From CATQHL01 sp965204655 (GTDB lineage Bacteria; Actinomycetota; Acidimicrobiia; Acidimicrobiales; CATQHL01): a DNA stretch of 64,000 nt. Positions 16,696 to 25,670 of the stretch are shown here, piece after piece (position 1 is the first letter of the stretch; each line of letters opens with the position of its first letter). The stretch spans positions 1,426,001-1,490,000 of the forward strand of contig OZ241998.1 of the NCBI GenBank assembly GCA_965204655.1, written 5' to 3'. The notes beneath the pieces were generated by a model. The model was not told the origin of the DNA. It saw only the letters and a program-made list of their open reading frames with translations, and searched no databases. The position numbers were made by a program, and so were the translations under genes.

Positions 16696-17696
16696 TCAAC
16701 CCCGCCTCCAGCGCCGCCGCTGCTGGACGCACCGGAAGCACGCAGTGCTGAATCCACCCCGTTAAGGAGGCGGGTCACCGCCTGCAGGAGCGGAGTTTCC
16801 AGACCTCTGCGGGCGGCCCGATCGGCGAGCGGAGCAAAAACGGCGTCTACCTCCAGTGGACGCCCACGCTCAATACTCTGCAAAATGGAGACCTTCACCC
16901 GCGTCTGGCCGGTGGAGCTGAGGTTCTCCCCAATGCCCTCTAGCACTTTGAGCGCTGCGGGGCGCGGCGAACTCAACAGGGTGGACACCTGAAGCGGGCC
17001 GGGAAGGTCAATGAGTTCAACACCTTCGCTGCGCGCCACTGACGCTGCCTCCAGCATCAGATCGAGGAACACCTCCCGCAAATCCCGATGGAGGAACACC
17101 TTGTGGTAGAAGGAGCGGGTGAGACCCACCACGCCCATCGCCGAAGCGGCCAACACGGACTTCGACCATAAGACGGAATAGATATCACTCCGCACCTCAA
17201 AATGCTCCGGCAAGAAAGATTTAATCTCCTCGCTGGCACCCGCTCGTGTGAACGATCCGTCCCCGATGTAGGTGCGGCCAAGGTAAGTGTGTGAGGCGAT
17301 CCCCGGCCCGATCAGGGTGCCGCCCACCATAGACACCCCCACGACGGCGGCGTCGCCGAAACGCTTTCGCAGCCCGACGGCCTGATCCACCCCGTTCTGT
17401 ACAGAAAAAGCCAAACGAGCCTCACCCGTGTACGCCGCCAGCAAGCCCTCCACATCAAAAGATTTGGCGGCCATAACTACCAAATCGGCGTCGCCTGCGG
17501 CCTCCGGGTCGCTGACCGCGCGCAGACGGCAACGCTTAGTGGGGGCCTCAAAGGAACGCAGTTCCAGGCCGCGCTCGGCGATGGCCGATGCGTGATCGGG
17601 CCGCGCCACCAGGGTGACGTCTGCTCCGGCTTCCGACAGCCAAGCCCCGTAGACAGAACCAAGCGCGCCGGCGCCTAAGACCACTACCTTCTTCAC
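16692..17696 (-). CDS. Ketopantoate reductase (PanE/ApbA) family protein
   Basis: 334 residues with an N-terminal GAGALG nucleotide-binding loop (8-13), NGVDQ at 101-105 and the catalytic-type Lys in LWSKS (179), as in NADPH-dependent 2-dehydropantoate 2-reductases. Many members of this family outside pantothenate operons reduce other 2-oxoacids. Coupling with a hydroxyacid oxidase gene and acyl-CoA ligases, with no other pantothenate genes in sight, favours a catabolic role (inference). The C-terminus is Ser/Gly-rich. The gene is 67 bases downstream of the acyl-CoA ligase at 17764-19614. Confidence 0.75.
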   Translation of the reverse strand: MKKVVVLGAGALGSVYGAWLSEAGADVTLVARPDHASAIAERGLELRSFEAPTKRCRLRAVSDPEAAGDADLVVMAAKSFDVEGLLAAYTGEARLAFSVQNGVDQAVGLRKRFGDAAVVGVSMVGGTLIGPGIASHTYLGRTYIGDGSFTRAGASEEIKSFLPEHFEVRSDIYSVLWSKSVLAASAMGVVGLTRSFYHKVFLHRDLREVFLDLMLEAASVARSEGVELIDLPGPLQVSTLLSSPRPAALKVLEGIGENLSSTGQTRVKVSILQSIERGRPLEVDAVFAPLADRAARRGLETPLLQAVTRLLNGVDSALRASGASSSGGAGGGVE

Positions 17697-17763
17697 AATC
17701 CGACCTCCTGTTTGTTAGGGAATACGGCGGGTTCGTCTCCGGCTTGTCCGCTTCTGCGAAGGT

Positions 17764-19614
17764 TCACGGCGCCGGCTCAGAGGCAGTGGCAGTGCCGGTG
17801 CCAGTGCCGATGCCGCCGGCGCCGGCGCCGGCGACAGAGCCAGCGGCGCAGGTGTCGTAGACGTCTGGTGTCAGCCCCTGCGAGCGCAGGAGGAACTTCT
17901 GCACCCTCTGCGAGGCGTTTCTCGGCAGTTCCGACATCCAACGCACGTAGCGGGGAACGGCGAAGTCGGCCATGCGCCCGCGGCAGAACTCCACGAGTTC
18001 CGCCGCGCTCAGGCGCTCGCCACTCTTGAGGACGACGCAAGCCAGCACCTCCTCTTCGCTCAGTTCGGAAGGGACGCCCACCACTGCAGCCTCCAAGACA
18101 GCGGAGTGGCGGCAAATCGTCTGCTCCACCTCGTAGGAACTGATGTTCTCGCCTCGGCGGCGGACGCAGTCCTTCATACGATCGATGAAACTGAGACGAG
18201 CGTCCTCGCCGATCACCCCCCTGTCGCCGGTGTGGAACCAGCCTCCTCGCCAAGCCTCGGCTGTGGCCTCGGGCATATCGAAATAGCCGCTGAAGGCAAC
18301 ACCCTCGCGCCTCGGCCGCACCAGTATCTCCCCGGACTGGCAGGCTGGCAGGCTGACGCCGTCGGGGTCGGCTACCCGCAGGTCGTAGAGCCCCGACGGG
18401 AGGCCGGCCGAGCCGACCACCCGGTCGGCCAGGGAAGCGGCAGCCATGCCGTTCTGAACGACTATGGGCACCTCTGTGGAACCGTAGACCTCGGTGAGCC
18501 TCACCCCGAAACGCTCCTCAAAAGCCTCCCAGACTTCCAGCGGGCAGGGCGCCCCGAAACCTCGCCGGACGGGGTTGTCGCGGTCGTCGGGCCGCCGAGG
18601 CTGCTTCCAGAGCATCATTATCAGAGCCCCCATGTAATTGAAGGCCGTGACGCCCTTGCGGCGGCAGACGTCCCAGAATCCTCCCGCCGAGAAGCGTTGT
18701 TCCAGGACGCAGCGGGCGCCGGCGTCTAGGGCGCACATCACCGTCGTGTAGCGGGCGTTTATGTGGAACAGAGGGAAAGCGGTGTAGAGGACGTCACTGC
18801 TGTCGTAGCCCATCAGCCAGCGAGTGTGCCGGGCGAGGGTGAGGTTGGCGCAGTGGCTGAGCATGGCGCCCTTGGGCGGGCCGGTCGTGCCCGACGTGTA
18901 GAGGATCACGGCGGTGTCTTGAGGCTGCAGACGGGGCAGCCTAGGAGATTTGTCAAGGTAAAGGGAAGGCAGTTCGTGCAGGGTGACTCCAGGGGCGAAA
19001 CCGAGAGGCGGACTGGCGCTGCCGACGTCCTCTCCCAGGGAGCGGTGGACTACGACGTGGCGGAGTTCCGGCAACTCAGACGCCGCTTCCGCCAGCCGAC
19101 CGAGGAACTCCGCGTCGCAGAACACCGCCTTGGAGCGGGACTGCGAAAGGACATAACGCAGTCCATCACCCTGCTGGGCAACGTTCACAGGAACGTCTAC
19201 GACGCCCGAGCGGGCCATGGCGAACCAAACGTCCACGCAAGCGAGGCTGTTGCGCATCATCACCGCCGCGGCCTCGCCCGAACTCAAATCCAGTTCAAGG
19301 AGGAGACCCGCCGCAAGCCGATCGGCGTTGAAGTCGAGCTCTTCGTAGGAGGCCGTCTCGCCCATCGCCTCAATGGCGGGGCGGGAACCGTTGCGTTGAG
19401 CGGTCTGGCGCAGCCAAGGCCCTATCGTGGCGGGGGCGTCGGCTGCCAATGACCACCCCAGGCCTTTTCGGAATGCGCTGGCGACCTCCGGCGGAGCGCT
19501 GTCGCAGGTGAGGGAAGAACCCCCCAGGATCGAGTTGCCGCCGCCTCCTCCGGAAAATCCCTCAGTCCACTGCCTCACCCGAGCGCTCCCCTCCTCCGAC
19601 TGAGTTGCTCTCAT
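17764..19614 (-). CDS. AMP-forming acyl-CoA synthetase (ANL superfamily)
   Basis: 616 residues. It activates a carboxylic acid to an acyl-adenylate and then a CoA thioester. Visible motifs are the P-loop YTSGTTGPPKG (about 239-249), YGSTE, HTGDRG (about 459) with DRMKD in the hinge, and a C-terminal RVQKFLLR segment containing the Lys position. The family is closest to the crotonobetaine/carnitine or long-chain type by feel; substrate uncertain. The C-terminus carries an odd Gly/Ala/Thr repeat (GTGTGT-type) that looks like simple-sequence expansion. The N-terminal 40 residues are low-complexity and the real start could be a little further in. It lies 20 bases from the next ligase gene. Confidence 0.8.
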   Translation of the reverse strand: MRATQSEEGSARVRQWTEGFSGGGGGNSILGGSSLTCDSAPPEVASAFRKGLGWSLAADAPATIGPWLRQTAQRNGSRPAIEAMGETASYEELDFNADRLAAGLLLELDLSSGEAAAVMMRNSLACVDVWFAMARSGVVDVPVNVAQQGDGLRYVLSQSRSKAVFCDAEFLGRLAEAASELPELRHVVVHRSLGEDVGSASPPLGFAPGVTLHELPSLYLDKSPRLPRLQPQDTAVILYTSGTTGPPKGAMLSHCANLTLARHTRWLMGYDSSDVLYTAFPLFHINARYTTVMCALDAGARCVLEQRFSAGGFWDVCRRKGVTAFNYMGALIMMLWKQPRRPDDRDNPVRRGFGAPCPLEVWEAFEERFGVRLTEVYGSTEVPIVVQNGMAAASLADRVVGSAGLPSGLYDLRVADPDGVSLPACQSGEILVRPRREGVAFSGYFDMPEATAEAWRGGWFHTGDRGVIGEDARLSFIDRMKDCVRRRGENISSYEVEQTICRHSAVLEAAVVGVPSELSEEEVLACVVLKSGERLSAAELVEFCRGRMADFAVPRYVRWMSELPRNASQRVQKFLLRSQGLTPDVYDTCAAGSVAGAGAGGIGTGTGTATASEPAP

Positions 19615-19634
19615 TGAGGTCGCCAGACCACGTT

Positions 19635-21284
19635 TCAGGCCGACGGAAGGTTCAGCTCTTGGCAGAGTTGCTCGCGCAGACGGAACTTCTGGATCTTCGT
19701 GGCCGAGAGCGGCCAGGAGGTGACAAACCGAACGTGCCGGGGCACCTTGAAACCGGCGATCCTGCCCTTGCAGAACTCAACGACCTCCTCCGAAGTGAGC
19801 GAAGCGCCCGGCGCCAGTTCGATGAAAGCGGCTGGGACTTCCATGTAGAGGTCGTCAGGAATCCCCACCACGCAGGCGATCGCCACGGATTCGTGGGTCT
19901 GCAGATACGACTCGATCTCCACCGCAGCTACGTTCTCTCCGCCGACTTTGAGCATGTCCTTAACTCGACCGAGGTAGCCGATACGACCCTCGGCGTCCAT
20001 GTGGCCTATGTCTCCGGTGTTGAACCAGCCGTCGTCGTCAAAGCACTCCTTCGTCTTCTCTGGGTCTTTGTAGTAACCCTCAAACACGTTGTAACCGCGA
20101 CACCAGATCTCCCCTCTTCCGCCTGCGGTCAGAGTCTCGCCCGTCTCAAAGTCGCGCACCTGCACCTCTATTCCGCGGAACGGCCGACCGGAGAACGTCG
20201 GCCAAACCTCCGGGGGGTCGTCGGGGGCGTTGAAAGCCACCACTCCTCCGCACTCCGTCAGGCCGTAAGCGTTGGAGTGGCGCATATTAGGCAGCAGCCT
20301 GTGTATCTCCGCTAGGGCGTCGGGGGGCGCCACGTTGTTCATGAAGCGGATGCTGGAAAGGGCTTCGGAGTCCCAGTCGGGGTGGTTGAGCATGGCCGTG
20401 GTGATGGTGGGAAAGGTGGCGAAGCAGTGAGTAGCCCGCTCCTCCCGCATCTGGGCGATGGCCGACTCCGGGGTGAAGTGCGTGAGGGTCACGTACGACG
20501 CTCCAGCCTCCAAGCAGCCGATGAGCGGAAGTATGGAGCTCATATGGAACAGCGGCAGCGGATCCCAGAAGACGTCGCCGGAGCGGAGCTCAAAGCGCTC
20601 GCACCCCACGGAACTGGTACGCACCAGTTGTTCGTGCGTCATGGGGCAGCCCTTGGGGTCGGCCGTGGTGCCGGAGGTGTAGATCATCAGGGCGATGTCG
20701 CGCACGGCCACCCGGCTGCGGGCGGTGCGCACGACCTCCGCCGGCACCCCTTCGGCGACGGCGTTGAAGCCGGTGCGATCCAACATCCCGTCCGGAGAGC
20801 TTGAACCCAGCAACACCACGCAGCGCAGTTCCGGAGCGCATTCCAGGCGCAAATCGGCGACGGCGGGCGCTTCGGTCAACCCGGGCATGCAGCCCTGCAG
20901 AATGTCTACGTAATCAATGTGCTGATCGATGATGTCGCTGGTCACCAGCACCTTGATGTCGGCGTTGGCGACCACGTAGGAAAGTTCACTCCCCCTGAAA
21001 CGGGCGTTGATGGGAATGACCGGAGCGCCGATCATGGCGGCGCCGAACATGACCTCTATGAAGTCCATGCAGTTGGGCATGAGTATCCCGACGTGATCGC
21101 CCGCACGCACGCCTAGACCTGTGAGGGAACGCGCCGAGCGCTCCGCTGCTTCCAGCAGCGACCCGTAGCTGTGACGCTGGTCGGGAAAGACCAAGGCGTC
21201 CTGCTCGCCGTAGAGCGACTCCCCTCGCACCAACAGGTCGCCGAAGGTGGTCACGTTCACCCACTGCCGTTCAGTCCAAACCAT
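19635..21284 (-). CDS. AMP-forming acyl-CoA synthetase (FadD3-like context)
   Basis: 549 residues from the chosen ATG at 21282-21284, which has GGAGG 5 bases upstream; the frame is open further but that part is low-complexity and overlaps the SnoaL gene. Motifs are YTSGTTADPKG (about 198), YGLTE (about 339), NTGDIG with GYLGRVKDMLKVGGENV, and a C-terminal SATKIQKFRLRE. Length and motifs fit fatty-acyl or bile-acid/steroid side-chain CoA ligases. Sitting downstream of F420-type oxidoreductase, IpdAB-like and SDR genes, it may load the pathway substrate onto CoA, like FadD3 in HIP degradation (inference). Confidence 0.82.
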   Translation of the reverse strand: MVWTERQWVNVTTFGDLLVRGESLYGEQDALVFPDQRHSYGSLLEAAERSARSLTGLGVRAGDHVGILMPNCMDFIEVMFGAAMIGAPVIPINARFRGSELSYVVANADIKVLVTSDIIDQHIDYVDILQGCMPGLTEAPAVADLRLECAPELRCVVLLGSSSPDGMLDRTGFNAVAEGVPAEVVRTARSRVAVRDIALMIYTSGTTADPKGCPMTHEQLVRTSSVGCERFELRSGDVFWDPLPLFHMSSILPLIGCLEAGASYVTLTHFTPESAIAQMREERATHCFATFPTITTAMLNHPDWDSEALSSIRFMNNVAPPDALAEIHRLLPNMRHSNAYGLTECGGVVAFNAPDDPPEVWPTFSGRPFRGIEVQVRDFETGETLTAGGRGEIWCRGYNVFEGYYKDPEKTKECFDDDGWFNTGDIGHMDAEGRIGYLGRVKDMLKVGGENVAAVEIESYLQTHESVAIACVVGIPDDLYMEVPAAFIELAPGASLTSEEVVEFCKGRIAGFKVPRHVRFVTSWPLSATKIQKFRLREQLCQELNLPSA

Positions 21285-21334
21285 TGCGTCCCTCCAGTCT
21301 TCTTGGCTGTTCTCTTGCTCTCTACCCGTGTTCT

Positions 21335-21787
21335 CTACCCGCTGTTGGGTGGTTTGCGCTCCGGAGGTGCGCCACCCGCCGGGGGTGCGCCACCCGCCGG
21401 AGAGGCTAAGAGGCGTTCGAGTTCGGCGCTGTCGAACCACTGCGTCAGGCGGACGATGCGCCCGTCGACTACGTCGAAGACGTCCACGGCGTCGAAAGCA
21501 ATCGACACCCCCGTAGCGCTCACTCCCTCAAAACGGATCTCCGCCACGACCGTGCTGCCGTCTGCGATGAGACGAACCGGGCGGTCGGAGTGGGCGGGGA
21601 AACGCTGGAAAATTCTCTTGAACATGGACAAGACGGCGGACGAACCCGTGCGCGGACGCGACCCGCAGGCCGTCAGCTCCACTTCTGAGTGGAGCACTTC
21701 ACCCAGGGTGTCCCAGTCCTCGGCATCAATGGCCTTGAAGTAGCGGTTCACGACTTCTAATGGGCGGGCACGAGCGTCGCCGCTCAT
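21335..21787 (-). CDS. SnoaL-like / NTF2-fold protein
   Basis: 150 residues; the ATG at 21785-21787 overlaps the stop of the upstream F420-type oxidoreductase gene (ATGA). The pattern of an N-terminal helix (VVNRYFKAIDAEDWDTLGEVL), a middle strand pair and a closing V-DVFDVVDGRIVRLTQWFD hairpin is typical of the SnoaL / ketosteroid-isomerase-like fold. Proteins of this fold act as isomerases, hydratases or cyclases, or simply bind ligands; the exact role is not evident. The last 20 residues are a tandem PAGGAPPAGGAPP repeat from an 18-base duplication at 21364-21400. Confidence 0.7.
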   Translation of the reverse strand: MSGDARARPLEVVNRYFKAIDAEDWDTLGEVLHSEVELTACGSRPRTGSSAVLSMFKRIFQRFPAHSDRPVRLIADGSTVVAEIRFEGVSATGVSIAFDAVDVFDVVDGRIVRLTQWFDSAELERLLASPAGGAPPAGGAPPERKPPNSG

Positions 21788-22887
21788 CCCGACGACCTCA
21801 GAATGTCCTTGACCTCTTTCAGCGCTTTGAAAGACCAACCGGCGAGTTCCGGATCGCCGAAGGGGGTTATGTTCCACATGATGAGGTGCCTCAGGCCGAC
21901 TTTGTGATACTCGATCACCTGGTTTGCTATCTGCTCGGGAGTGCCGCAAAAACAGTAGTAGTCAACAACCCTAGGCGGGATGCCGTCGATCATCTTCAAG
22001 GCTTCCGAACGCGAAAGCGAAGCGGGCACGAGTTCGTGCCAGCCTTCCGGCGCTTTCACGCCCAACGCTTCAAACACCGCGGGCGACAGCATCACCATCA
22101 GGGCGCGCACCATCGGGGCTTCTTGGAGGCGGCGGAGGGCGGCTTCGTCCGGAGCCGCAAGCACGTAGGCCAGCAGGCCGGCGACTATGGCCTCGGGGTC
22201 GCGTCCAGCCTCGGCGGCGGAGGTTCTGATGCGGTCGAGTGACGCCCGGTAGAGGTGGGGCTCGACCTTGGTGGGCAGCCAGCCGTCGGCAAGGCGTCCC
22301 GTGATTCCCAGCATCCGCGGGCCGTGAGCGGCCGTCCAGACGGGGGGCGGCTCGCCGCCGTAGGGCCTCAGCCCCTGAACGGCGTTGCGCAGACGGAAGA
22401 ACTTGCCCTCGTAGTTCACCGCTCCCTCAGAAGACCACAGAAGACGGATGACCTCCAGGCCTTCGGCCAAGCGGCTCACAGGCTTGGCAAAGTCCCCCCC
22501 GTAGGGAACGACGTTCATGCGCTCACCCGAACCCAGACCCAAGATCACCCTCCCCTCGGTGATGTGGTCGAGTGTCAGCGCCATGTTGGCGACCATGGCT
22601 GGGTGCCTGCGGACAAGGTCTGTCACCGCCACCCCCACCTTAATGCGGGAGGTCTGAGCCCCTACGGCGGCCATCATCGCCACTGGATCAAAGTATGCGT
22701 GCGGGCTGGGCTGTACGGAGGCGAAAGGCGTCATGTCGGGCGTCCAGACCGAATCGGAGTGCCAGCCCATGAGGTGGCACGGCCACCAGACGGCGTCGAA
22801 CCCGTCGGTTTCGTTGCGGCGGGCCAGGGCCACGGCTCGGTCGGCGGGGGGCATGATTTGCCCGGGAACGCCTAGCTCGATGTCCAC
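21784..22887 (-). CDS. F420-type luciferase-like oxidoreductase
   Basis: 367 residues of the luciferase-like (LLM) TIM-barrel family, many actinobacterial members of which use coenzyme F420. Recognisable are IKVGVAVTDLVRRHPAMVAN, LDHITEGRVILGLGSGE, the FRLRNAVQGLRPYGG-PPPVWTAAHGPRMLGITGRLADGWLP stretch and a C-terminal VIEYHKVGLRHLIMWN strand. This arrangement is like methylenetetrahydromethanopterin reductase and phthiodiolone ketoreductase relatives. Substrate unknown. It precedes and overlaps the SnoaL-like gene, suggesting consecutive steps on one compound. A 139-base spacer separates it from ipdB upstream. Confidence 0.82.
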   Translation of the reverse strand: MDIELGVPGQIMPPADRAVALARRNETDGFDAVWWPCHLMGWHSDSVWTPDMTPFASVQPSPHAYFDPVAMMAAVGAQTSRIKVGVAVTDLVRRHPAMVANMALTLDHITEGRVILGLGSGERMNVVPYGGDFAKPVSRLAEGLEVIRLLWSSEGAVNYEGKFFRLRNAVQGLRPYGGEPPPVWTAAHGPRMLGITGRLADGWLPTKVEPHLYRASLDRIRTSAAEAGRDPEAIVAGLLAYVLAAPDEAALRRLQEAPMVRALMVMLSPAVFEALGVKAPEGWHELVPASLSRSEALKMIDGIPPRVVDYYCFCGTPEQIANQVIEYHKVGLRHLIMWNITPFGDPELAGWSFKALKEVKDILRSSG

Positions 22888-23026
22888 TTTAGGGCCTTCC
22901 TGTTCTGATCTCAGCCACCTTAGATCGGTTCTTCGGTGCTGATCGGCTCTGCGGCGCCCTTGATGCGGCGCTCACCGTGGGAACAACCTGGAATCCTGCC
23001 GACGGACGCCTGGGACGGGAAGTCCG

Positions 23027-23935
23027 CTAACGCCTGCGACGGAACTCCCGACGGCGCATGCCGTGCGGGTCGATCACTTCTCGGATGGCCTTCACCTGGG
23101 CTTCGGTGGGCGGCGGCGTCTGCTCCGGCGCGCCGGCGGGCATCAAGAGTTCGAAGCCGGTAGCGGCCTGAACCTCTTCAACGCTGACGCCGGGGTGCAC
23201 GGAACGCAGGCGCATGTGCTTGGAGTCGGAGGCGAAGTCGATCACGCAGAGGTTGCTGACGAGCAGTTCGGGGCCTCCTTCCAGGCCCAGTTCGCTGCGC
23301 TCCGCGCCTCCGCCGAGGTAGCCGGCGCACGATACGAAGTCCACCTTGTTGACCAGCGTCCGGGGGTTGTGATCGGAACTCCAGTAGTAGAGGCGCTTGC
23401 CGATAGAGCCCATATCTCCTAAGCCGGCTGTGCCGGGAAGGCGAACTTTGGGGGCGTGGTAATCCTCTCCGATCACGGAATTGTTGGCGTTTCCGTAGCG
23501 GTCGATTTGGGCGGCCCCTACGCAGAACTTCGTGAGAAAGCGCCCGTTGAGGGCGAACGTCCAGAAATCTCCGTACTGCTCAACGTACATCAGGGAGTCC
23601 CGCCAGAGGGGGGCTTCCAGTGTGGAAGCGGGTATGGGGCCTGACCTGGGCTCCAGTCCCACCGCGCCGGCCAGCCACACAAGTTCGGGGGCGTGGGTCA
23701 TCTTGGCTAGACGGAAAGCTGCGACCGGCAGGAAACTGGCCATGCCGTTGCATGCCTGATCGCCGTTGGCGAAGCAGTCAGCCAGCACTGAGATCATGAG
23801 TTCGTCAACGCTGTAGTCCTGCGCCGGAGGGGAATGTTCCCAGCCGGGGATCGTTGCAGGATGCGATTGGGGAGGCGGCGCGAGCGGGACGGGAGGCGTC
23901 TCGGGAGGCGTCTCGGGGGCTGCCTCGGCGTTCAA
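23027..23935 (-). CDS. ipdB: CoA-transferase family beta subunit, IpdB-like
   Basis: 302 residues. The sequence (VDELMISVLADCFANGDQACNGMAS, RFLTKFCVGAAQIDRYGNANNS, RLPGTAGLGDMGS, VDFVSCAGYLGGG) matches the beta subunit of the IpdAB group of class I CoA-transferase-like proteins. In mycobacteria and rhodococci these hydrolytically open the last steroid ring intermediate (COCHEA-CoA) rather than transfer CoA. It overlaps ipdA by the ATGA quartet and therefore forms a pair. The first 30 residues are a Pro-rich extension containing a PETPPETPP duplication produced by a 12-base tandem repeat at 23891-23914. Assignment to the group is fairly firm; the actual substrate is inferred. Confidence 0.78.
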   Translation of the reverse strand: MNAEAAPETPPETPPVPLAPPPQSHPATIPGWEHSPPAQDYSVDELMISVLADCFANGDQACNGMASFLPVAAFRLAKMTHAPELVWLAGAVGLEPRSGPIPASTLEAPLWRDSLMYVEQYGDFWTFALNGRFLTKFCVGAAQIDRYGNANNSVIGEDYHAPKVRLPGTAGLGDMGSIGKRLYYWSSDHNPRTLVNKVDFVSCAGYLGGGAERSELGLEGGPELLVSNLCVIDFASDSKHMRLRSVHPGVSVEEVQAATGFELLMPAGAPEQTPPPTEAQVKAIREVIDPHGMRRREFRRRR

Positions 23936-24822
23936 GCCGTCATCTCCCAGCGGCCCAGGGCAGTCAGGCGCTCCGAGCCTCCGACCGCTTCCAGGTAGGA
24001 GGCGTGGTCGGCTGGATTGAGCACGAAGGTGTCCATGAACGCCTCAGCCGTCTCCTCGGAACGAGCGGCTTTCACCCATTCGAGGTGAAAGGCAGCGTCG
24101 TAGCCGTAATAGGGGTTGAACGACGTGGGATGCGCCCCCCAGGGAACCTCCACCACGGCGTCCACCATGAAACCTGGCAGAAGCGTCCGATCCGGAGCCC
24201 GGCGCAACTCGTCGCTCTCAACGATCTTCTCAACGGTGACGATCACCCGGCGGGCGGCTTTGGGCATTATCCCGACGTCTGGCCAGAGCGCCGTGGGCTC
24301 GTACTGCACGTTCCCGTAGCGGTCGGCCCGGTGAGCGTGAATGAGCGCAACGTCCGGAACGAGCGCACGGCAGGCCACCACGGGAGGGCCGCCGAAGGGG
24401 TCGTCAAGCATCTGCAGATTTTCGTTTATACCGATTAGGTCGGTACCGATCAGCCCCCTAGTAGGAAGGAACGGGAGGTTGCGGGCGCCTGCGCCGAGGC
24501 GGGCGTTGAGAGCGGTCTCGGAAAGCTCCTCCACCCGCACCCGAGCCGATTCCACCGCCTTGCGGTAGCGCTGACACAACCCGAACTGTTCCATAGAAAC
24601 CGCAGCCCCGACGAAGCGGTCTATGCAGCCCGCCGACGCCAGCCAGTCCACCGCCATTCCCCCCACTAGGCAGACCAAACCCAGGCGTCGTCGGCGGTGA
24701 CGGACGAGTTCTCGCACCATCGCCATGGGTGCGGCTTGGGTGGCCATGTTCTGCAGCGCCACTAGGTCGCCGTCGCTCACCAGATCAGCGGCTGAGGTGA
24801 GCGTCGTGAGCTTTACCTCCAC
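23932..24822 (-). CDS. ipdA: CoA-transferase family alpha subunit, IpdA-like
   Basis: 296 residues, partner of the adjacent beta subunit. Characteristic stretches are LVSDGDLVALQNMATQAAPMA, LVCLVGGMAVDWLASAGCI, the SMEQFGLCQRYRKAVES segment, LPFLPTRGLIGTDL, PDVALIHAHRADRYGNVQY and VEVPWGAHPTSFNPYYGYD. The last two are typical of IpdA and of glutaconate-CoA-transferase-like relatives. The heterodimer acts in the cytoplasm on CoA thioesters. The ATG at 24822 lies 16 bases downstream of the SDR gene stop, so SDR-ipdA-ipdB read as one unit. Confidence 0.78.
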   Translation of the reverse strand: MEVKLTTLTSAADLVSDGDLVALQNMATQAAPMAMVRELVRHRRRRLGLVCLVGGMAVDWLASAGCIDRFVGAAVSMEQFGLCQRYRKAVESARVRVEELSETALNARLGAGARNLPFLPTRGLIGTDLIGINENLQMLDDPFGGPPVVACRALVPDVALIHAHRADRYGNVQYEPTALWPDVGIMPKAARRVIVTVEKIVESDELRRAPDRTLLPGFMVDAVVEVPWGAHPTSFNPYYGYDAAFHLEWVKAARSEETAEAFMDTFVLNPADHASYLEAVGGSERLTALGRWEMTA

Positions 24823-24838
24823 GGCGTCTCATCCGGCT

Positions 24839-25639
24839 TCATAGGATTTCTATGATCTCCCGCCCCCCGTGCAGCTCGATGACCTGACCGCAGCAGTAGT
24901 CGCTGGCAGGCGAGGCCAGCCAAAGGCAGGCCTCGGCGACGTCCTCGGGGCGTCCGGGGCGTCCGATGGGTATCTGCTCTTCAATGCGGGCGATGATCTC
25001 CGGGGGCATGCCCAGGAGCGTCTGCGGATCGGTGGGGGAGGTCATGCGTGTGCCTGCTATGTAGCCCGGAGCCACTGCGTTCACGCACACGCCCCGGCTC
25101 GCCCACTCCCGAGAAACGGATTTAGTGAGGCCGATCACTCCCGCCTTGGCTGCGGAGTAGTTGGCGTTGGCGGCCAGCCCGTAGATGCCGTTTACCGAGG
25201 CGATGTTCACGATCTTCTTGCACGGTTCTTCCGGCTGACGAGGAGAACCAGCGGAGCGCAGCTGCTCGGACGCGGCGCGGATCATGTTGAAGGTGCCGCG
25301 CAGCACCACGTCGAGCACGAAGTCCCAGTCCTCGTCGGTCATCTTGTGAACCATGGCGTCGCGGGTGACCCCGGCGTTGTTGACCAGGATGTCGAGGCCT
25401 CCGAAGCTTTCCACGGCTGTGGCTGCGATGTCGGCGGAGTCTGTCACCACGGAACCCACTGCAGCCGCTGCCCGACCGCCGTCGGCGAGAATCTCGGCGG
25501 CGACGCTCTCCGGCGCGCCCGAGGCGAGGTCGTTGACGACGACAGCCGCCCCGGAAGCGGCGAAAAGGCGCGCTACGGCGGCGCCGATGCCCCTGCCCGC
25601 ACCGGTTACGAGGGCGACCCGTCCGTCTAGAACTCCCAT
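24839..25639 (-). CDS. Short-chain dehydrogenase/reductase (FabG/IpdF-like)
   Basis: 266 residues, a classical SDR with TGAGRGIG (about 13-20), NNAG (about 88), the catalytic Ser in NIASVNG and the YSAAK pair (Tyr and Lys). It most likely oxidises or reduces a 3-hydroxyacyl-CoA or ring hydroxyl with NAD(P)H. An insertion between the NNAG strand and the catalytic Ser (SAGSPRQPEEPCKK) is unusual for FabG and recalls SDRs that work on bulky CoA thioesters. It sits 31 bases downstream of the acyl-CoA dehydrogenase and just upstream of ipdAB, like the ipdF gene of steroid-degrading actinobacteria; this parallel is inference. Confidence 0.82.
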   Translation of the reverse strand: MGVLDGRVALVTGAGRGIGAAVARLFAASGAAVVVNDLASGAPESVAAEILADGGRAAAAVGSVVTDSADIAATAVESFGGLDILVNNAGVTRDAMVHKMTDEDWDFVLDVVLRGTFNMIRAASEQLRSAGSPRQPEEPCKKIVNIASVNGIYGLAANANYSAAKAGVIGLTKSVSREWASRGVCVNAVAPGYIAGTRMTSPTDPQTLLGMPPEIIARIEEQIPIGRPGRPEDVAEACLWLASPASDYCCGQVIELHGGREIIEIL

Positions 25640-25670
25640 TTGAGCAACCGCTCAGATCGTCGGGATCGGA

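Noticed and set aside
15805..16992. 395-codon plus-strand frame across the hydroxyacid oxidase and PanE-like genes
   Set aside because: Both minus-strand genes carry complete family motifs; this is a GC-driven shadow frame.
20800..21440. Extended N-terminus of the second acyl-CoA ligase to 21440
   Set aside because: The added residues are low-complexity and overlap the SnoaL gene; ATG 21284 has GGAGG at the right distance.
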